In this document: positions 23,537-33,261 of the stretch, piece by piece
Position numbering within the stretch: the stretch's first letter is position 1
Layout of the letters: each line of letters starts with the position of its first letter
Source: Cystobasidiopsis lactophilus
Lineage: Eukaryota; Basidiomycota; Agaricostilbomycetes; Agaricostilbales; Chionosphaeraceae
Direction of reading: 5' to 3'
NCBI GenBank assembly: GCA_001599975.1
Contig: BCIO01000002.1
Span: forward strand, 2,119,883-2,183,882
DNA: 64,000 bases
Notes under the pieces: generated by a model
Database searches by the model: none
The model's input: the letters and a program-made list of their open reading frames with translations, nothing else
Told to the model about the DNA's origin: nothing
Program-made: the position numbers and the translations under genes

Positions 23537-24044
23537 CTTTGTTGCAGAGCAAGTTTCGCGGTAGCGGCATCTCCCTCGTTCTCTCGAATTTCCCTCTCCA
23601 ATGCTCGGCTTGGTGCTTATGTTATCACTAGGGGGGTGCGATTGATTGTTGCCCGCGTATGATCAGAGAGCGCCGCGGCGAAGGGCCCTCCCAGAGAGGG
23701 CTGAGGACGGCTGGGCAAGCCGCCCGGCATGCAGCTGAGAGTTTCGGCTGGATTTTTTTTTATTTTTTGATCCGTCCGCTCGCTTCGGTAAAGTTGCTTG
23801 GCCCTTATCTGCAGCTGCGAGACTTGCAGAAGTGAGCGTCCAGGGATGCCGCTCTCCGAGCTCTCGGCCAATCTTCGAGTAGTCCCAGCCGAGCGTCGTC
23901 TTGGGGCACGATAAGCGCCTTGCAAGTTTGTCGCCTCAAACAACTCTTTCTACCCTTTTCATCACTTCGCGCGCCCGCACCCGTCCTTCTTCCTTCCTTC
24001 CTCCCTCCCTCCCTCCTCCTCTCTTACCTCTTCATCTGTCCAAG
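23537..24044. promoter_or_regulatory. Divergent promoter with CT-rich tract before the sugar transporter
   Basis: This 508-bp spacer lies between the hydrolase and sugar transporter starts. A nearly pure pyrimidine tract occupies about 23985-24036, ending some 8 nt before the ATG at 24045. Such CT-rich leaders are common just upstream of highly expressed fungal genes. Confidence 0.55.
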
Positions 24045-26519
24045 ATGGTGGCAAAGGGCCAAGACTTCAAGGACGTTTATGACAAGTAAGCGATAATTCA
24101 GAGTCTCGTGAACTCAATTTGATCAATCATATTTTCAGGCGCGACGAGTTCCGCAAGATCAAGAACAACGGCAGCGAGCTCCACTGGTGGCAGAATGCCG
24201 GCACCAGGAAGCTCTACACCCTCCTGTTCTGCGTCTATCTGAACGAAATCTTGAACGGCTTCGACGGAAGCTTGCTTTCGAGCTTCCAGGTGCGGCCCCA
24301 TTTCTCTGGCATGCCCAAGCCCATCTAACTGCTGTGTCGTTGCAGGCAGAGGCCCAGTGGAAGTCGGCCATGGGGCACCCCAGCGCGTCCAAGATCGGTC
24401 TGCTCAATGCCATCGCCGCTGCCTCTGGCTTTGTCATCCTTCCTTTCTCGGCTCATCTGGCGGACAAGTACGGCCGACGCGTGTGCATCATCACCAGCGC
24501 ATTCGCCAATATTATAGGCACCATTCTTGGAGTCACTGCGGGCATCAACGGCACCAATGGCTACCCACAAGCAAGTTCCTCGTGTCCAATCTTGCTCGCT
24601 GTGTTCTGACTCTGCTTGCTCAGTATATGGTCTCGCGTATTGTCATCGGGATGGGCCTGGGCTTCTCAATTGCAATCTCCCCGATCATGCTCCAGGAATC
24701 GCCTCATCCGTTCCACCGAACTGTTGTAGCAGGCGTGTTCGACTGCACTTAGTCAGTTTTCTGTCCACTTTCTTCGTTCGGGACGATCTGATGATGTTTG
24801 TACAGTAACATGTACGTTTCCGGCGGTCAGATGTGGACAGTGCGGTGACTCACGTTCCGTCTTCCTGCAGTGGCAGCTTCCTCGCTTCGTAAGTCCTGCC
24901 CTCACTTTTTGAGAAGAGATCACACCTGATTCTCTACTGTAGATGGGTGGTGTTCGGCTGTGCGCATCTGACGAGCGCCTGGGACTGGCGCCTCCCCTAC
25001 TTGCTGCACTTGCCCTTTGCCATCTTGATGGTGTGCCCACTTCTTGTCTGCCTTACAGATGACATGCGCTTACCACGATGGCACTCACAGCTGGCCATCG
25101 TCTTCTTCCTCCCCGAGTCGCCGCGCTGGCTCCTCAGCAAGGGACGTGAAGCCGATGCCCGCGCTTTCCTCGTCAAGTACCACGCCAACGGTGCCGAGGA
25201 CGACCCGCTGGTTGACTTCGAAATGGCCGAGATCAAGACCGCCTTGGAGATGGAACGCGCCACCAAGCAGGACACATGGAAGGCTATCTTTGCCCGTCGC
25301 TCGAACCGCCGCCGCATCGGTGTTGCCATCATGATCGGCCTCTGCATCAACTTCTCTGGCACTGCTGTCATCCAATACTACTACTCAGCCCAGTTGAAGC
25401 TGCTGGGCATCACCAATCAGGTCACTGTCACTGGCATTGGTGCCGGCTTGGTCACCTTGTGAGTCGAAGCGTCCCCTCACATTTTACCGGTCATGTTCTG
25501 AAAGCCAGTTGCCCATAGCACTGGCTTCTGTGGCTTGCTCGGCCTCTACCTCACCCAGAAGATTCCCCGTCGAACTCAATTCGGCATCGCCTGGACCGGA
25601 GCCCTTATTTGCAACGTTATTATGACCGCCCTCAATGCCACATGTAAGCTTAACCCTCCCTGCTTATTCTGCTTGAGCCCGTTTGTGAGCCATGATGCAC
25701 CCCCGCAGACAAGAAGCATCCCAGCCAATCTGTCGCCTCGGCCGCGATCGCCTTCATCTGGCTCTACAATGGTGAGGCGTCTCAGAGGCATCCAGGGCAT
25801 CTCAGGTGCATCCAAGGGTATCCAGGAATCAATACTAACGATTTCCGGTTTGCGTTTACAGGCGCTTTCTGGCTCGCCTGCGGCTCTATGTTCTTCACCA
25901 TCCCAACAGAAATTATGTGAGCGTCCCAGAAGCATCCAGGGCGTACCAGGAGCATCCAGGGACACCCAGAACTCGTTACTGACGATTGATTTCCGGCCGT
26001 TTGCGCTTGCAGGTCCTACTCGATGCGCGCCAAGGGTATGGCGATCTTCACTATGTCCACCAAGTGCTGGACTATCTTCAACGCGTAAGTTCCATGAGGA
26101 AGGAAGAGCAGTAGGCTGACTTGGTTGCAGTTATGTGAACTCGATCGCCTTGGCTCGCATCGGTTACAAATGGTATTACCGCTCTCCTCTTTATTGTGGA
26201 CGTTGCTGATAGTGTGTCTCCAGGTACTTCTTCTTCACCGCCACCTTGATCCTGTTGGGAACTGCGGCATACTTCTTTTTGCCGGTGAGTTTTCAATGCC
26301 TTGCCAATGCAATCGGTCTCACGCCGGCTTGCTTGCACCCAGGAAACCAAGGGCTTCACGCTGGAGGAGATCAAGGAGCTCTTCGACCGCCTCGACGGAG
26401 ATGACGCCGCCACCCACATGGTGGACCCCGACAAGTACATCCACGCCGACGCCGACGACAGCAGCAGCGACAAGGAGAGGAAGATCGGCACGGCTGACGT
26501 CAAGGAGGTCCCCTACTAG
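24045..26519 (+). CDS. MFS sugar transporter (lactose permease/hexose-type)
   Basis: About 14 exons encode MVAKGQDFKDVYDKRDEFRK... to ...IGTADVKEVPY. Sugar-porter signatures are LNEILNGFDGSLLSSFQ (TM1), HLADKYGRRVCIITSAF (GRR loop), PESPRWLLSKGREADARAFL, and FFLPETKGFTLEEIKELFDR (PETKG). The loop PLVDFEMAEIKTALEMERAT is typical of the fungal LAC12-like group. The protein would import a mono- or disaccharide by proton symport at the plasma membrane. The C-terminus is acidic and low in complexity (DADDSSSDKERK). Two successive introns near the 3' end, 25772-25861 and 25917-26012, are homologous to each other. The start follows a CT-rich leader. Confidence 0.9.
25772..25861 (+). repeat. Introner-like intron copy A with 10-bp repeats
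   Basis: This 90-nt intron begins gtgaggcgtctcagagg and ends ccggtttgcgtttacag. It contains about four degenerate units of GGCATCCAGG and a perfect branch site tactaac. It aligns along its length with the next intron (copy B). Confidence 0.8.
25917..26012 (+). repeat. Introner-like intron copy B with 10-bp repeats
   Basis: This 96-nt intron begins gtgagcgtcccagaagc and ends ccggccgtttgcgcttgcag. It carries the same 10-bp unit (AGCATCCAGG) repeated and the branch site ttactgac. By hand alignment roughly three quarters of positions match copy A, from donor to acceptor. The exon between them is only 55 nt. Confidence 0.8.
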
Positions 26520-26996
26520 ACTTGTGTGTGTTCTTACGGTGGCGCGCCGACGGAAAGAAAGTCGTCCGTCTCAATGTGGTTAGAAAGGCTGTAGATGTGT
26601 ATGCTCGGCTTGGTCCCAGTCTCATAGTTTCAACGTCCTTGCAATCATTAGATTTATCTTAGTGTAACGTAGAGCTATTGAATACCGTTTGAACCCTGAG
26701 GTCCTGGAAAGCCAAGACGCGGAACCCCGATCTGGCATAAGATTTGCCACCGGGCTCTTGGCTCGACCCAGCTGCACTGACAGATGCTAACAGCTCGAGC
26801 ATGCTTATGAGTTTCTTATGCATTGGGATCGAACTCCGTGAACCCGGAAATATCGAGGCCGAGTGTTGGCGAACGATGAGAAGCAGCTGGTCGAACGGTG
26901 GCAGGGGGCCCGCGATAGCACGCGAGCGCAAATCATGCGAATGCGATCGGTCATGTGTAATGCAAAAGTGGGTGTGGACGTAGCCATGGAGTGGCG
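26520..26996. other. Convergent intergenic region (sugar MFS / SulP)
   Basis: This is a 477-bp stretch between stop codons of convergent genes. A minus-strand open frame of 113 codons overlaps the SulP stop but shows no recognisable features. I treat it as 3' untranslated sequence. Confidence 0.45.
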
Positions 26997-29668
26997 TCAT
27001 GCTCGTTGAACGTGGAAGAGAGCGGCGCTGACGGTCGGTTGGATGCCCTCCTCCCCAATCACGTCGATTATGCCCGCTTTCTGAAGCATTCGGTAGCAGC
27101 CCTCGCTAGAAATAGAGCGTTTTTAGCGCCGACCCATGATGAAGAGCTTTTAGGGACACACGAGAGATGGACCATGTACACGGCTGCCCGGTGCTGATAG
27201 TTTTCCTAAAGGCCAAGCCGATCAAAATTTGTTCTAGCTACCTTAAGAGCCAAACCTACTACCACCTCGAGCAAGACTTGAGCAGCAGGCGGGTCGATTT
27301 GCTCGACATCGCCCATGTGCAACACCAGCACCTGAGCTTCTTCTTTGACAGGGCGCTTGGAAGGGTGCATTGGAGTCTGAAGGGACATAGAAATGAGTAA
27401 TAAATAAAACACACGAGAAGAAAGCCCATACGGCGCCAAATCGCTCTAGGCGCCGGAGTCGCTCCTTGAGGACGCCGGCGTTCGCAAAGGTCATCGACTC
27501 CCGGATCCTCGCAATGAGCACACCAGGGACCTCTTCATTTTCCTCGTTGTTAGGCTCGAGGACGACCCATTCGTCCGTGGTTCGCGAGCGTCCCTGTCAT
27601 CTTGTGTGAGGCAAATTCAGTCGGATGGATCCAAAGGAGCACGTACCATCACCCGGATGGACATGTTCGAGGACTCGCGCACGACCAGGACCAGGCTAAG
27701 ACCGATTGAAATGGTCAAGCCGAGAGACACATTCCATAGGGTGAGCAGAAAGGTGACCAGAATCATGCTCAGGTCTTTCCAAGCCTTCAGGCGCCAAAAG
27801 AAAGCCACGTCCTCGGGCGCTTCAGCAAGGATGCTGTAAACGACGAGCACGATGATGGCGGACAGAATCGCCGACGGTAGCGTGCGCAGGAACGGGAGAA
27901 GAAAATAGGCCGTCAAGATCTGTCATAGCGGTCAGCACCGTCTAATGACTAGCTGAACGTATGAAAAGCACAGCCCACATACCACAAAGGTAGAGGCTAA
28001 CAGCGACGACATTGGGGAGCGAGCGCCGGCGTTGGCGTTCAGGCGCGAGCGGGTGATGGAGCCGTCTAGTTTCAAGGTTCAGACTGGCATCAATTCGACC
28101 AGAAAAGGATGAGACGAACATCCAGGTATAGTTCCAGCCACGAACGAGGCGGCAATGTTGGATGCTCCCAGCGCGACCAGTTCGCGATTCGCTGGGCGCC
28201 GACTCAGAACACACAAAACACATTCCAGCGTGGGAGAGCTCACGGCTGATGGAGTAGTTGAACCGGGAAGCGTTCTCTTTTGCGGCCACAGTCCTGACCA
28301 ATCGGGTGTCAGATGCCGAAAAAGCAAGCGAGCCTCGATACCCACGAATCGATGAAACCCATGACCGACGTCACACAGGCGATGGGAAAGACGTCGGTGG
28401 CGTACCTCCAGTGCATGAATGGGACGGTGAGTTTGACATGCTTGGCGTCCACCATGCCCATGATTGCCAGCCCAGCCAGATCCCAGTGGAAGATCCGAGT
28501 GAGCAAGGTCGCAGTTAATACAACGAACAGGATTTCTGAAGGACAGCCAAAAGCGTCAAGAAGGTCAGGTATGGAGCCGTGGCCGACCCAGGCACAAACC
28601 AACCTGGAAAGTATTGAATCCATCTGTGCCGAGCAACCAGTCTCGGCTTGACGATTCGGTACGCAATGAGAACAGCCAGGGCCAGAGCCGATAGGATGGC
28701 GGTCAGCCGGTGAGTGTGTCGCAGATTCTCCGTGAGGAACAGGAATTTTTGGAAAGAGTTCTTCAAGGCGAAGCCTGCGTGCATAGCCTCATGCTGAAGT
28801 CCGAGCATCATAACCAATTGCTCCCTATCACCCATCTTTTTGAGTTGGATGGAGCCCTGACACTGCATCAGACGAACTGACAAGAAGATGAGTACACCCG
28901 CTGCCGTGATGAAGCCTCGAAGTAAGGGTCGCGACAGAACGGAGTCGAGAAAGCCGAGGCGCATCAGGCCTAGCAAGAAGGTGATGATTCCGACCTCAAA
29001 GGTGATTATAGTGGAAACGGCCACGGCGATGGCGTTGCGCTCTTCGGGCGAGGTGCCTTTCGGAAGCGAAGCAGTGAACGAGCCGATGCCTTGGCCGAGC
29101 AAGAGAGACAGCGCGGCTTCTGGGCCGACTGAAAGCTGGGCACAGGTTCCCCTGCGGTGATTCTTGAGCCGTGGGCAAACATCGAAGGAAAGTCGGCCCG
29201 AGCACTCACAAAACAGCGTAGATGAACCCAGGTATGGACGCTCCCATCAAACCGTGCACTGGGTCAAGCTTGGCCAGGCCACTGGCATAACTCATCGACT
29301 GAGGGACCAAAAGGCAAGCGAGCGTCAATCCAGCCACGAGGTCACCTAAGAAGAGCTTGGGCGAGTACGTCGGAAGCCACTGCGTTTGGCCACCTGTTCG
29401 ACAAACTCTCTAGCTTGTTGACCAAGGAGCAACTCACTCGCATGATCGGGATGTAGTACGACACATATTCAAAAGCCGCCTTCTTCTTTTCGCGCCGATG
29501 AGAGGAGATGCTCCGACGGAGCTTGCCTGGGCTGCTGAGCTCGTTCACAGAGGAGTAGGACGGCCCATTGAAGTTTTCGTGATCCAGCAACGGCTCGCTT
29601 TCGGGGTCGTGCACCCTCACGGTGAAGGAGGACTGTGTTGGATCCTCTTCTTGAGGTGTCGAGGTCAT
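26997..29668 (-). CDS. SulP-family anion (sulfate-type) transporter with STAS domain
   Basis: I start at MTSTPQEEDPTQSSFTVRVH (29668); an upstream in-frame ATG at 29809 would add 47 residues. Core SulP sequence includes LFLGDLVAGLTLACLLVPQS, YASGLAKLDPVHGL, LSVGPEAALSLLLGQGIGSF and RLGFLDSVLSRPLLRGFITA. Later come GASNIAASFVAGTIPG and ILSAIIVLVVYSILAEAPED. The C-terminal STAS domain has VPGVLIARIRESMTFANAGV and VLVLHMGDVEQIDPPAAQVL, ending QPTVSAALFHVQRA. Such proteins carry sulfate or other anions across the plasma or vacuolar membrane. The end is set by splicing VHLS to EGCYRMLQKAGIIDVIGEEG. About ten introns, some between TM helices only approximate. It is divergent from the MOSC gene over 158 bp. 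Confidence 0.86.
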
Positions 29669-29826
29669 GTCGCCGCTGCCCAGCGCTGGCCCGCTTTCTA
29701 CGCGCCTTGCGAGCAATAGAGGTGGAAGAAGGTGACGGCCGTCCCACCACAACCAGCGACTTCTGCGAGGAGCTTTTTTTGGCAGCCATGAGGAGCGGAG
29801 TGGTGGCACTAAACCTCCATCTCATC
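29669..29826. promoter_or_regulatory. Short divergent promoter, SulP transporter / MOSC protein
   Basis: Only 158 bp separate the chosen start codons, or about 17 bp if the SulP gene uses its upstream ATG. This favours the downstream SulP start. No specific motif was recognised. Confidence 0.45.
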
Positions 29827-31076
29827 ATGCTGAAAGTCTCGAAACTCTTCGTACGTTGCCACTCAGGAGACGCGACATATAGCTGAAGTCTGGCCCACGC
29901 ACGCTCAGCTCCACCCGATAAAGTCCTGCAGAGGGATTTCTGTCCAGAGCGCGGAATATGACTCCGAAGGCTTCATCCTCGACCGACGATGGCTCATCAT
30001 CGATGCCAAAACGAACAAATTCATGACGGCGCGCCAGCTGGCCAAATTGTTGCTCGTTCGAACCGCCATTTCCGACACTGAGCTCACCGTCACCATTCCT
30101 TTGCCAGAAGAGGAGAGCTACTCGATCCCCTTGTTCCCCTCGCAGTCGGACTTAGACGATCTGGAACTGGTTGAAGACGTAAGGTCTTTCTGCTTGGCCG
30201 AATTTGCGCCGGCGAATGCTGAAAGTTCCATACTGGCCAGATCACGATCTGGGGAGCGACCGTGAATGGCTACGCAGTTTCGTCCGAGATCGACCAAGCG
30301 CTCTCTCAGTTCGTGGGGAAGGCAGTGAGGATCGTCTTAAAGGGGCCCCTTCACCGAGACACGGGGGACGACCCGCCTTGCGGCGCCCTCGACTACGAAG
30401 ACGCGGAGAAGGGCGTTCAATTCCAAGATCAATACCCCGTCCTGATCACTACCCAAGGTAAGCAGTGATGAAAGTGGACAGGCCGTCAAACATTGCTCAC
30501 GAAACAACATCCTTTAGCATCGCTTCAAAACGTCCAGGACCAAATCAGAATGGCTGTCCAGCCAGATAGCGCGGATGACATCGACCATCTGGACAAAACA
30601 GCCTGGCCTGAAGAGCGCATTCAAAGCATAGCCATCCAGCGGTGGCGACCCAACATTGTCATCGAAGGTGCCTCCGCCTGGGAAGAAGACGCCTGGGAGG
30701 CCATCGATATCAACGGCCAACGGATTTACACCGTTGTCAGATGCGCGCGATGCATGGTGCCTAACTTGGAACCCGAAACCGCACAGAGGGACTCGGCGGT
30801 CCCTTGGTCTGTGCTCCAGAAAACTCGGGTGGCCCATCCCGAAGTCTTTGACAAGTACTGCTTCGGTGTGTTCCCTCGTTGATTTCCCTGTAACGACCTT
30901 CTCAAAAGAGCGCACAGGAATGCAAAGCATCCCTGCGTCGAAGTCTGGCAAAGTGCGCGTTGGAGATGAAGTCAGCGTTATTAAGACTTGCGACCCATCG
31001 TGCAGGTGAGTCGCCGCCACATGACCTATCCTGGGATGCTACTAACTCTGTGAGCTTAAGGAAAATGGCCAGCTGA
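29827..31076 (+). CDS. MOSC-domain protein (mARC-like molybdenum enzyme)
   Basis: Six or so exons give MLKVSKLFLHPIKSCRGISV...FILDRRWLIIDAKTNKFMTA, the MOSC N-terminal barrel (HPIKSC.G and DR.W...D). The MOSC core follows: QRWRPNIVIEGASAWEEDAW and RIYTVVRCARCMVPNLEPET, whose conserved Cys would bind the molybdenum cofactor. YPVLITTQASLQNVQ and GKVRVGDEVSV complete the fold. The last exon is tiny (KMAS, TGA at 31074-31076). mARC proteins reduce N-hydroxylated compounds with cytochrome b5 at the outer mitochondrial membrane; related proteins are YcbX and the MoCo sulfurase C-terminus. I see no strong N-terminal anchor, so the location is uncertain. Confidence 0.88.
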
Positions 31077-31289
31077 GGTGTTGATGGCATCAGAGGAGAG
31101 CGAAGAGAAGTCCAGAGAGGTGGCGCCTACTGTGTCTTGTCGTTTTGTACTTCATAATTTGCATTCCCATCGTTATAGCATTACAGCAATCGCGTCTCTT
31201 CTCTTCGTTGACGCTGTCATTCTCGTGAGCGAGCGCACCAGGAAACACTCTCTTGACCCAGCTCCGCCACGCCAGTTGTGCACCATGCC

Positions 31290-31661
31290 ATGCTGGCTCG
31301 GAAGGCTTGCCGATTGATCTCCACTGCTAGAACTCGTCCGATTGTCACTCTCTATTCAGGAGGCAAAGAGTGCCTGCTTTGCGAGGACGTGCTCGACAGG
31401 CTTGAAGCGAGCTCTGCGAATTTTGATCTGGAAATCGTCGACATCCGAGACTCGCCTGATCTCAAGCGGCTCTACCAGTGCGTTTTTTTGGGCTTTCCAA
31501 CGCTCTGTGCTGCGGGAAGCTCACGACTGGGTCCCAGATACGATATACCGGTGGTTTTCGTCGGCAGCAAAAGGCTGAGGATGCCGAGAGGCCGATTCGA
31601 AGCGCAGGCCTTTGAAAACGCTCTCAAACGAGAAAATAGCACGCCAGATGATGGAAGATGA
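31290..31661 (+). CDS. Glutaredoxin-like mitochondrial-type protein (DUF836, YDR286C-like)
   Basis: Two exons, joined over an intron starting at about 31480, encode ~105 residues. The N-terminus MLARKACRLISTARTRPIVT is basic and hydroxylated like a mitochondrial presequence. The thioredoxin-fold core is TLYSGGKECLLCEDVLDRLE with a CLLC redox pair, then FDLEIVDIRDSPDLKRLYQ and YDIPVVFVGSKRLRMPRG with the cis-Pro (IPV). This pattern matches the small glutaredoxin-like family of yeast YDR286C and human C5orf63. The stop TGA (31659-31661) lies downstream of the ATG of the next gene, so the two reading frames overlap by 11-14 nt. Confidence 0.82.
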   Translation: MLARKACRLISTARTRPIVTLYSGGKECLLCEDVLDRLEASSANFDLEIVDIRDSPDLKRLYQCVFLGFPTLCAAGSSRLGPRYDIPVVFVGSKRLRMPRGRFEAQAFENALKRENSTPDDGR

Positions 31662-32687
31662 AGGCCAGCCAGTTTTCTTTGTCGTCGACCTAGTTGGCGA
31701 CCTGGGGCAGGCAGATGGAGCTTGGGATGTGCCAGAGTACGAGCGAGCTACGACCTCAATCCTCGGATTGAAGGAGCAGGAGGGACACGAAGAGCTCAGG
31801 GAGCAAGCGAGGAACGCCTGTTTCAATTGCTCGGGGCTGGACCACGACCTTCGTGCTTGCCCACACCCGCGCGACCCTGCTGCTATCTCCAAAGCTCGGC
31901 AGCAGTTTCTGATGGACAAGACGGCAGCCTCTCCTATGTCCATGGCGAGCCGGCTGCATGAAGCAGAAGAAGTTCAACAGCGCCGAGTCCACTACTTGCG
32001 AACTTTCGTGCCCGGTGAAGTCAGCGACCAACTGAAAGAGGCCATCGGCTTCGCTCGGACGTCGACCAACTTTCCATGGCTCGGGCGAATGGGCGAGTTT
32101 GGCTACCCGCCAGGTTTCGAAAAGTAGGTCTGTCAAGTGTTTTGTTAGCTCGGCGATTGACACGTCTGGCAATTATCAGGTTTGAGGACGAGGAGTCTCC
32201 CTTAGAAGCAATGGAAAGGAGGATCCTAGGCTCTTCTGCGAGATCCGCCTGGAACTCGATCGATCTGCTCAAAGTCGAAGAAGGCATGGCCGAAGAAGTC
32301 ATCCCTCCCCCGCCACCGTCCGACTCCACACATCCAGTGCCCCCGCCACCACCACCGCCATTGCCTCCACCCACCGATGAGCGCACTACGGCTCAAGAGA
32401 GGCGCGCACAGCGCAAGAAAGTGCGCTATGTGGAGTACCAGACTTCGCTTTGGGATTGGCGCCGACTTCCCGTCGTGTTCCCTGATCGCCTTCCTCCACT
32501 CGATAGCTCGGACCATTTGCCACCCTCACCTCCGCCAAATATGGGCTCTTCGTCGACCAGAAATGGCCCGCCACGGCGAGGGAGGACCCTGGAGGAAATC
32601 GCCCTCGCAAGAGCTCAGTCTCGACCGCCCTTGCCCGCGGCCGTGCCAAGCGCAGAAGACGAGGAGGACATGGATCTGTCGGATTGA
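31648..32687 (+). CDS. PSP-domain / CCHC zinc-knuckle protein (ZCCHC8-like)
   Basis: The first in-frame ATGs are 31648 and 31651 (MMEDEGQPVFFVVDLVGDLG); no earlier ATG exists in this frame back to the preceding stop region. A zinc knuckle CFNCSGLDHDLRACPHP is followed by the PSP domain: VHYLRTFVPGEVSDQLKEAI, PWLGRMGEFGYPPGFEKFED (over one intron at about 32127). A proline-rich stretch and basic SR-like segments fill the C-terminus, ending EDEEDMDLSD. ZCCHC8-type proteins scaffold the nuclear exosome targeting complex; other PSP proteins belong to SF3b. The role here is therefore nuclear RNA surveillance or splicing. The start lies inside the glutaredoxin-like coding region, so its promoter must be inside or upstream of that gene. 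Confidence 0.85.
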
Positions 32688-33261
32688 GAGATTGATTGCA
32701 GATAGGGGACCACTAGCTAGTCAACATCTGCCCTGTAGGGCTGCTCAGGCGCGCCGAGCTGAGCTCCTCGCTCCTTGCTCTGCGACGCCTGCCTCTCCTT
32801 TAATGCTCCATTTACACACTTCAAAACCTTGCCACGCTTTAAATTCGCGCAGGCAGGCGTAAATGCTGGCCAGCGAGATGGCAAGGGAGGCGAATTGCCA
32901 TCGGAGGCCCACCTCCTTCCGGATTAGGCAGGTCGACCCCAAGAATGCCTCGCACTGTATTTCCCTCCGTCATAGCGCCGGTTGCCTTTCGCGGTGTTAT
33001 CTTGAATGGCTGCGAGTCGATGGGTAAGTCGAGCTTAGGGCCTTGTTCTGCATCGACTCCGAAAAGTGCTCTGCCTCCCCAACTCGCTCGTTTGCCGTCC
33101 ACCCGCCCTCTCCTTGCCTGTCTGTTGCTTGTTCTGTGTGCTGGTCACCTTCAAATCTGGCTGTGCCTTTTAAATAGCAACCTAGCGTTGTTCGTCGTTT
33201 TGCTGCGCAAGATACCCTCGTTCAAATCCACATCGCCGCCCGCAATCGCTTCCTGTCTACG
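32688..33261. promoter_or_regulatory. Intergenic region upstream of the aspartic protease
   Basis: This 574-bp stretch should hold the protease promoter. TTTAAA-like sequence occurs around 32838 and 33168. No conserved coding pattern is seen. Confidence 0.4.

Noticed and set aside
26820-26850. tRNA B-box-like sequence (gagttcgatccc on the minus strand)
   Set aside because: No matching A-box, acceptor stem or anticodon stem could be folded around it.
26659-27000. 113-codon minus-strand frame whose ATG overlaps the SulP stop (ATGA)
   Set aside because: It looked like a second overlapping gene pair, but composition is unlike neighbouring coding sequence and no domain is visible. It is treated as 3' untranslated sequence.
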